From positions 17,324 to 81,323 of the forward strand of contig NZ_JAVFVT010000036.1 in the NCBI RefSeq assembly GCF_030929555.1: 64,000 nt of DNA. Direction: 5' to 3'. The DNA is from Paenibacillus sp. LHD-117 (lineage in GTDB: Bacteria; Bacillota; Bacilli; Paenibacillales; Paenibacillaceae). The notes under the pieces are model-generated. The model had not been told where the DNA came from. It was given only the letters and a program-made list of their open reading frames with translations, and did no database searches. Within the stretch, counting starts at the first letter, position 1; the number at the start of each line of letters is the position of its first letter. A program made the position numbers and the translations under genes. Positions 60,740 to 64,000 of this stretch are shown here, one piece after another.

Positions 60740-62293
60740 ATGAAGAAAACATTTGCATGGTTGCTCATCATCATGCTAACAGGTGTGCTGAGTATTCCTG
60801 TGTCGGCAGCAGCCGCAAGCTCGTACACCCCGGTCGGCATCGAGATAGACAGCGAAAAACTGGAGGTCGAGGCTTACTTGGTGAGCGGACGTACGTTAGT
60901 CCCGTTGCGAGCCATCTTCGAGAAGCTGCAAGCAGAAGTGAAGTGGGAGCAGGCAACCAAAACCGTCACGGCAACGAAAGGCTCCACGGTCATCGAACTC
61001 CGAATTAATGATGTCACGGCGAGCGTGAATAAGAAAAAGGTGACGCTTGATGTTCCGCCCATGCTGATCAACCAAGCCACATTCGTTCCCCTTCGGTTTG
61101 TATCGGAAGCGCTCGGCGCGGAAGTGGCTTTTGACGAGAAACGGAAGGCCGTAACCATCTCTACAACCGCGAGCGGCTGCAACGGAGGCCAAGTTCACAC
61201 CGGTACGATCGACCCTGCAGGCGAAACCTGGACGGCATGCGGAAGTCCGCACTTCGTGAAGGGGGATTTTCTTGTAGAAGGGCTAGAGAGTCCAGTACTG
61301 ACCATTGAAGCAGGCGCTGTCGTCAGATTCGAGAAAGACGCCTCGCTTGTCGTTGGCAATGAAGAACCAGGCGGTCTGATCATTAACGGTTCGACAAGCA
61401 AGCCTGTTGTATTGACCGCGGATAGTTCAGGCCCGAATGCCGGCTTCTGGAAAGGCATTCGTTTCGGCGAAGCGGCCGTGAGGGATAAAGCATCCATTAC
61501 CGGTGCGCGAATCGAATATGCAGGCGAGGAAGACAAAGGCGCGCTGTATCTGGGAGCTGCCGGCCTACAACTTAATATGACCGTCAAAGATTCCGAATTT
61601 AAGAACAGTCTCTTCGCAGGCATTCATATGGTAGACAATTCGCGTCTCTCCGAGAATAGCGGCAATATCAAAATTACCGGCACAAAAGCCGGGACCTACG
61701 GCGGCGGATTCCCGATCGTTACGTATCTTCTCGGCAGCCATCTCGTTCCGAACGGCACGTATACCGGCAATGATATCGACGCCGTCCGAATTACCGGGAC
61801 GAACACCTATGACATCCTGACCAAATCAGCGACCTGGCGAAATGTCGGCGTCCCCTATGATATGGAAATTACGGTCACAGTCGAGGGACCATCCAATCCT
61901 GTTCTCACCATCGAGCCGGGCGTTACGACCAAGTGGGGACCAGATACGTTCTTGGAGATCGCCAATTCGAATGGCGGAGGATTGAAGGCTGTCGGCACAA
62001 AAGAAAAACCTATCGTATTCTCCGGCAATTTGGAGAAGCAATCCGGTTGGATGGGCATCGTGTTCGGACCGAAAGCGGTAAGCAGCCGCATTCAGTTGCA
62101 GTATGCGAGCATCGAGTATGCCTTGTACGGGATCACCATTTACGAGGATTTGGGACCGATCGTGAAGGACTCCAGCTTCAAAAACAATGAAATCGGCGTC
62201 TATATGCCGCTCTATGAACCGGGTCAAACCGATTACAGAACCGGTCACGGCAATACGTTCGAAGGCAACGGCCAAGACCAGAACATTGACTAA
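60740..62293 (+). CDS. Secreted stalk-domain protein with parallel beta-helix
   Basis: A 517-residue secreted protein. The signal peptide (KKTFAWLLIIMLTGVLSIPV, cleavage after SAAAA) is followed by a copper-amine-oxidase N-terminal-like stalk domain at about 30-145 (VSGRTLVPLRAIFEKLQAEV; ATFVPLRFVSEALGAEVAFD). Residues about 150-515 form a right-handed beta-helix with repeated rungs (LTIEAGAVVRFEKDASLVVG; LTIEPGVTTKWGPDTFLEIA; KPIVFSGN). These two copies of the LTIE.G pattern show an internal duplication. Probably a cell-surface polysaccharide-binding or structural protein. GAGGAG lies 7 bases before the ATG. Confidence 0.88.
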   Translation: MKKTFAWLLIIMLTGVLSIPVSAAAASSYTPVGIEIDSEKLEVEAYLVSGRTLVPLRAIFEKLQAEVKWEQATKTVTATKGSTVIELRINDVTASVNKKKVTLDVPPMLINQATFVPLRFVSEALGAEVAFDEKRKAVTISTTASGCNGGQVHTGTIDPAGETWTACGSPHFVKGDFLVEGLESPVLTIEAGAVVRFEKDASLVVGNEEPGGLIINGSTSKPVVLTADSSGPNAGFWKGIRFGEAAVRDKASITGARIEYAGEEDKGALYLGAAGLQLNMTVKDSEFKNSLFAGIHMVDNSRLSENSGNIKITGTKAGTYGGGFPIVTYLLGSHLVPNGTYTGNDIDAVRITGTNTYDILTKSATWRNVGVPYDMEITVTVEGPSNPVLTIEPGVTTKWGPDTFLEIANSNGGGLKAVGTKEKPIVFSGNLEKQSGWMGIVFGPKAVSSRIQLQYASIEYALYGITIYEDLGPIVKDSSFKNNEIGVYMPLYEPGQTDYRTGHGNTFEGNGQDQNID

Positions 62294-62297
62294 AAGC

Positions 62298-62333
62298 ATA
62301 ACCCCTTCGGAGGAGAACCTCCGAAGGGGTTAT
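62298..62333. terminator. Perfect 16-bp terminator between convergent genes
   Basis: ATAACCCCTTCGGAGG pairs perfectly with CCTCCGAAGGGGTTAT around AGAA. TTATT follows on the plus side and TTTTAG on the minus side, so it ends both the beta-helix gene and the LuxR-type gene. Confidence 0.85.
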
Positions 62334-62336
62334 TTA

Positions 62337-63752
62337 TTACAGATGACGTGCCTTCTCTATAGCATGAACGCGGCCTTTCACACCAAGCTTGCTGTAAACC
62401 CGATTCAGATGCAGCTTCACCGTCCCCACCGTCAATACGAGCTGCTCGGCGATTTCCTTGTTTGACAGCCCTGCGCATAATGATTTTAACACTTCCGTTT
62501 CTCTTGCCGTCAGCCCGCATAGGCTAGTCGAAGCGATCTCCCGTTTCTTGAATAGGATCACCGTATCGTCTTGGATCATCTCTGCCGCTTTCTCATCAGC
62601 TTCAGCCAGCAGTGCATGGCGGGCTGCTTCCTCTGCATAACCGTTCTTCTCGAACCAAGAGCTCGCACGCTGATGAAGAACGCGAATATCTTCATCCAAC
62701 TCTTGCGCGCAACGGCTGAGCAGGAACTCGCGGAACAGCTGATGATAGCGGAACCAACAGCCTTCGTCGTCAAGACCGACCACGAAGATATTCGCTCGTT
62801 TAAGGAAGGCGAGCAGTTGCCTGCCCTTCCCTGCTCCGGCCAAAGCCGCGCATAATTCGCCATTCATGCGCTCGAGAATGGAAGTTTGGAACAGAAAGCG
62901 GCGAGCTTCCTCCGTCAGATGAACGACCACATCCTCCATCAAATAATCCGAGACGTAGCGGTGGCTGCCTGAGTAATGTGCCAGCGTATTCTCCAGATGT
63001 CCCCCACTGGCGATAGAAGCCAGCTGAATACCGGCGATCCACCCCTCCGTTCGCAGGACGAGCTGAGCAGCTTGCTGTTCCGATAAGGGAATCCTCGCCC
63101 GAGCAGACCAGAACGAGACAACCTCCTCCTCGTCACATTTCAAATCCTCAACACCGACTTCATTTAACTGGCCTTTCGCCCGGAAGGCTCCGAGAGGCAG
63201 CGGCGGATTCGTCCTGCTCACGATACACAGACTGACATGAACGGGCATTCGTTCAAGGAATTGATTGAGAGAGCGATGGACTTCTTCCGAGTCGATGAGA
63301 TGATAATCATCCAATACGATAACGACCGGCTCCTCGATCGAACATAGGTCATTAATAAATAAGATGATTAAATGTTCGATGGACATTACCCGAGTGGATT
63401 GCAGCAATGATAATGCCTGATGTCCAATTCCGGGAATGGCCTTCTCCAGCGAAGCGATCATATATCCCCAGAAGCGATTCAGATCATTTTCCCATTTATC
63501 CAACGTAAGCCATCCCGATCGAATGGCAGCGGACTGTTCGCGCAGCCATCCGCTTGCAAGAACGGATTTCCCATATCCCGGCGGAGCGACGATAATCGAT
63601 AACTTACAGGCAATCGAATGAGACATTTGCTTCATCAAACGCTCTCTTTGGATGTAACGTATCGGTCTTGGCGGCATATTTAGCTTGGTTGCAAGAATGG
63701 GCTGGGGCGCATGTGACCGAGGAGCAGGCCGCTCGGTAATGATAAGCTGCAC
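62337..63752 (-). CDS. Compact MalT/LuxR-type ATP-dependent regulator
   Basis: A 471-residue regulator. N-terminal STAND-type ATPase: Walker A APPGYGKSVL (about 56-65), Walker B VVIVLDDYHLID, and a sensor-like SRTNPPLPLG. The C-terminal LuxR helix-turn-helix is LTARETEVLKSLCAGLSNKE with TVGTVKLHLNRVYSKLGVKG. MalT-like proteins are usually 850-900 residues with a long TPR-like sensor arm between these parts; here the winged-helix segment (RYHQLFREFLLSRC) runs almost directly into the DNA-binding domain. GTG 63752 has AAGGAG 9 bases upstream. Target genes unknown. Confidence 0.88.
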   Translation of the reverse strand: MQLIITERPAPRSHAPQPILATKLNMPPRPIRYIQRERLMKQMSHSIACKLSIIVAPPGYGKSVLASGWLREQSAAIRSGWLTLDKWENDLNRFWGYMIASLEKAIPGIGHQALSLLQSTRVMSIEHLIILFINDLCSIEEPVVIVLDDYHLIDSEEVHRSLNQFLERMPVHVSLCIVSRTNPPLPLGAFRAKGQLNEVGVEDLKCDEEEVVSFWSARARIPLSEQQAAQLVLRTEGWIAGIQLASIASGGHLENTLAHYSGSHRYVSDYLMEDVVVHLTEEARRFLFQTSILERMNGELCAALAGAGKGRQLLAFLKRANIFVVGLDDEGCWFRYHQLFREFLLSRCAQELDEDIRVLHQRASSWFEKNGYAEEAARHALLAEADEKAAEMIQDDTVILFKKREIASTSLCGLTARETEVLKSLCAGLSNKEIAEQLVLTVGTVKLHLNRVYSKLGVKGRVHAIEKARHL

Positions 63753-63883
63753 GCATGAACACTCCTTCTTGGTTTTCGTATTACTTTAATAATAAAAGGA
63801 CGATTTCAGGCTTTTGCGAACGATCCATGGAGAAATTCCGCAGATGTTGTGAAGGTTTATTTCGTATTCATCGTTTCAGCAAA

Positions 63884-64000
63884 ATCGAGTAGGCCTATGC
63901 GCATGCGCATAGGCCTCTCACAGATCCGGACTTGCGGGTCGTCGCATCCGGCTCCTCCAGTGATTATCCCCGTTGGGGATGAAGTTCTTTGCAAATCGTA
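63884..64000 (-). other. Probable 3' end of a group II intron (domains V and VI)
   Basis: On the minus strand 63954-63923 reads GAGCCGGATGCG...CGCAAGTCCGGATC, which folds like intron domain V with the AGC triad near its start and an AG bulge on the 3' side. It is followed by a perfect 26-bp palindrome (63891-63916, AGGCCTATGCGCATGCGCAT...) as a domain VI stem, then an unpaired A (63890) seven bases before CTCGAT, a typical group II 3' terminus. The domain V candidate is 32 nt rather than 34. The intron body and any reverse transcriptase would lie beyond the window. Confidence 0.45.

Overview
The window looks like a chromosomal segment of a spore-forming member of the Paenibacillaceae (Paenibacillus or Cohnella type). 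It is GC-rich and carries two divergent gerA-type germinant-receptor operons, S-layer-homology (SLH) proteins, YesM/YesN-type two-component systems next to sugar ABC transporters, AGGAGG-type ribosome binding sites with frequent TTG and GTG starts, and many bidirectional rho-independent terminators. I saw no rRNA, tRNA, CRISPR array or prophage.

Layout. 1-8 kb: a 5'-truncated SLH protein; a LacI regulator divergent from an FAD oxidoreductase; a Rieske/FAD oxidoreductase (YhfW type); a translationally coupled glycosyltransferase and PlsY-like pair; a small conserved protein. 8-23 kb: a carbohydrate regulon made of a giant secreted DUF4855/discoidin/SLH protein, a Gfo/Idh/MocA oxidoreductase, and an operon of solute-binding lipoprotein, two permeases, sensor kinase and AraC-type response regulator, with a fused NanE-NanK enzyme divergent from it. 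Three of these promoters share one upstream box at the same distance from the -10 region. 23-33 kb: arylamine N-acetyltransferase, M29 aminopeptidase, a helical unknown, an IS3-family element with terminal repeats and target duplication, a frameshifted rtcB, a Fic gene remnant, an ankyrin lipoprotein and a YkuK-type protein. 33-44 kb: two divergent ger operons (A-C-B leftward; A-C-D-B-D-B rightward) and a DUF2935 protein. 44-48 kb: a decayed accessory patch (DUF4303, a kinase without its P-loop, an Rpn-nuclease tail, a nucleotidyltransferase, a LigD-like protein without its adenylation domain). 48-57 kb: a second sugar system with RbsA-RbsC-RbsB followed by response regulator, kinase and a membrane-anchored binding protein, then an MFS transporter. 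57-64 kb: AT-rich accessory DNA with an intact Fic protein, a frameshifted beta-helix gene, an extremely Arg/Leu-rich small protein, a stalk-domain beta-helix protein, a compact MalT/LuxR-type regulator and a probable group II intron 3' end.

The most unusual signal is non-coding. Five intergenic regions (about 7.3, 23.0, 27.2, 33.0 and 44.9 kb) each hold four units of 24-25 bp whose centres lie about 51, 62 and 51 bp apart. Unit sequences differ between most loci but resemble each other within a locus. In two clusters the first two units point right and the last two left, giving exact dyad symmetry. I know of no named element with this architecture.

Several genes appear broken by single-base indels (rtcB, IS orfB, the beta-helix gene). 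These are either real decay or assembly errors and should be checked against reads.
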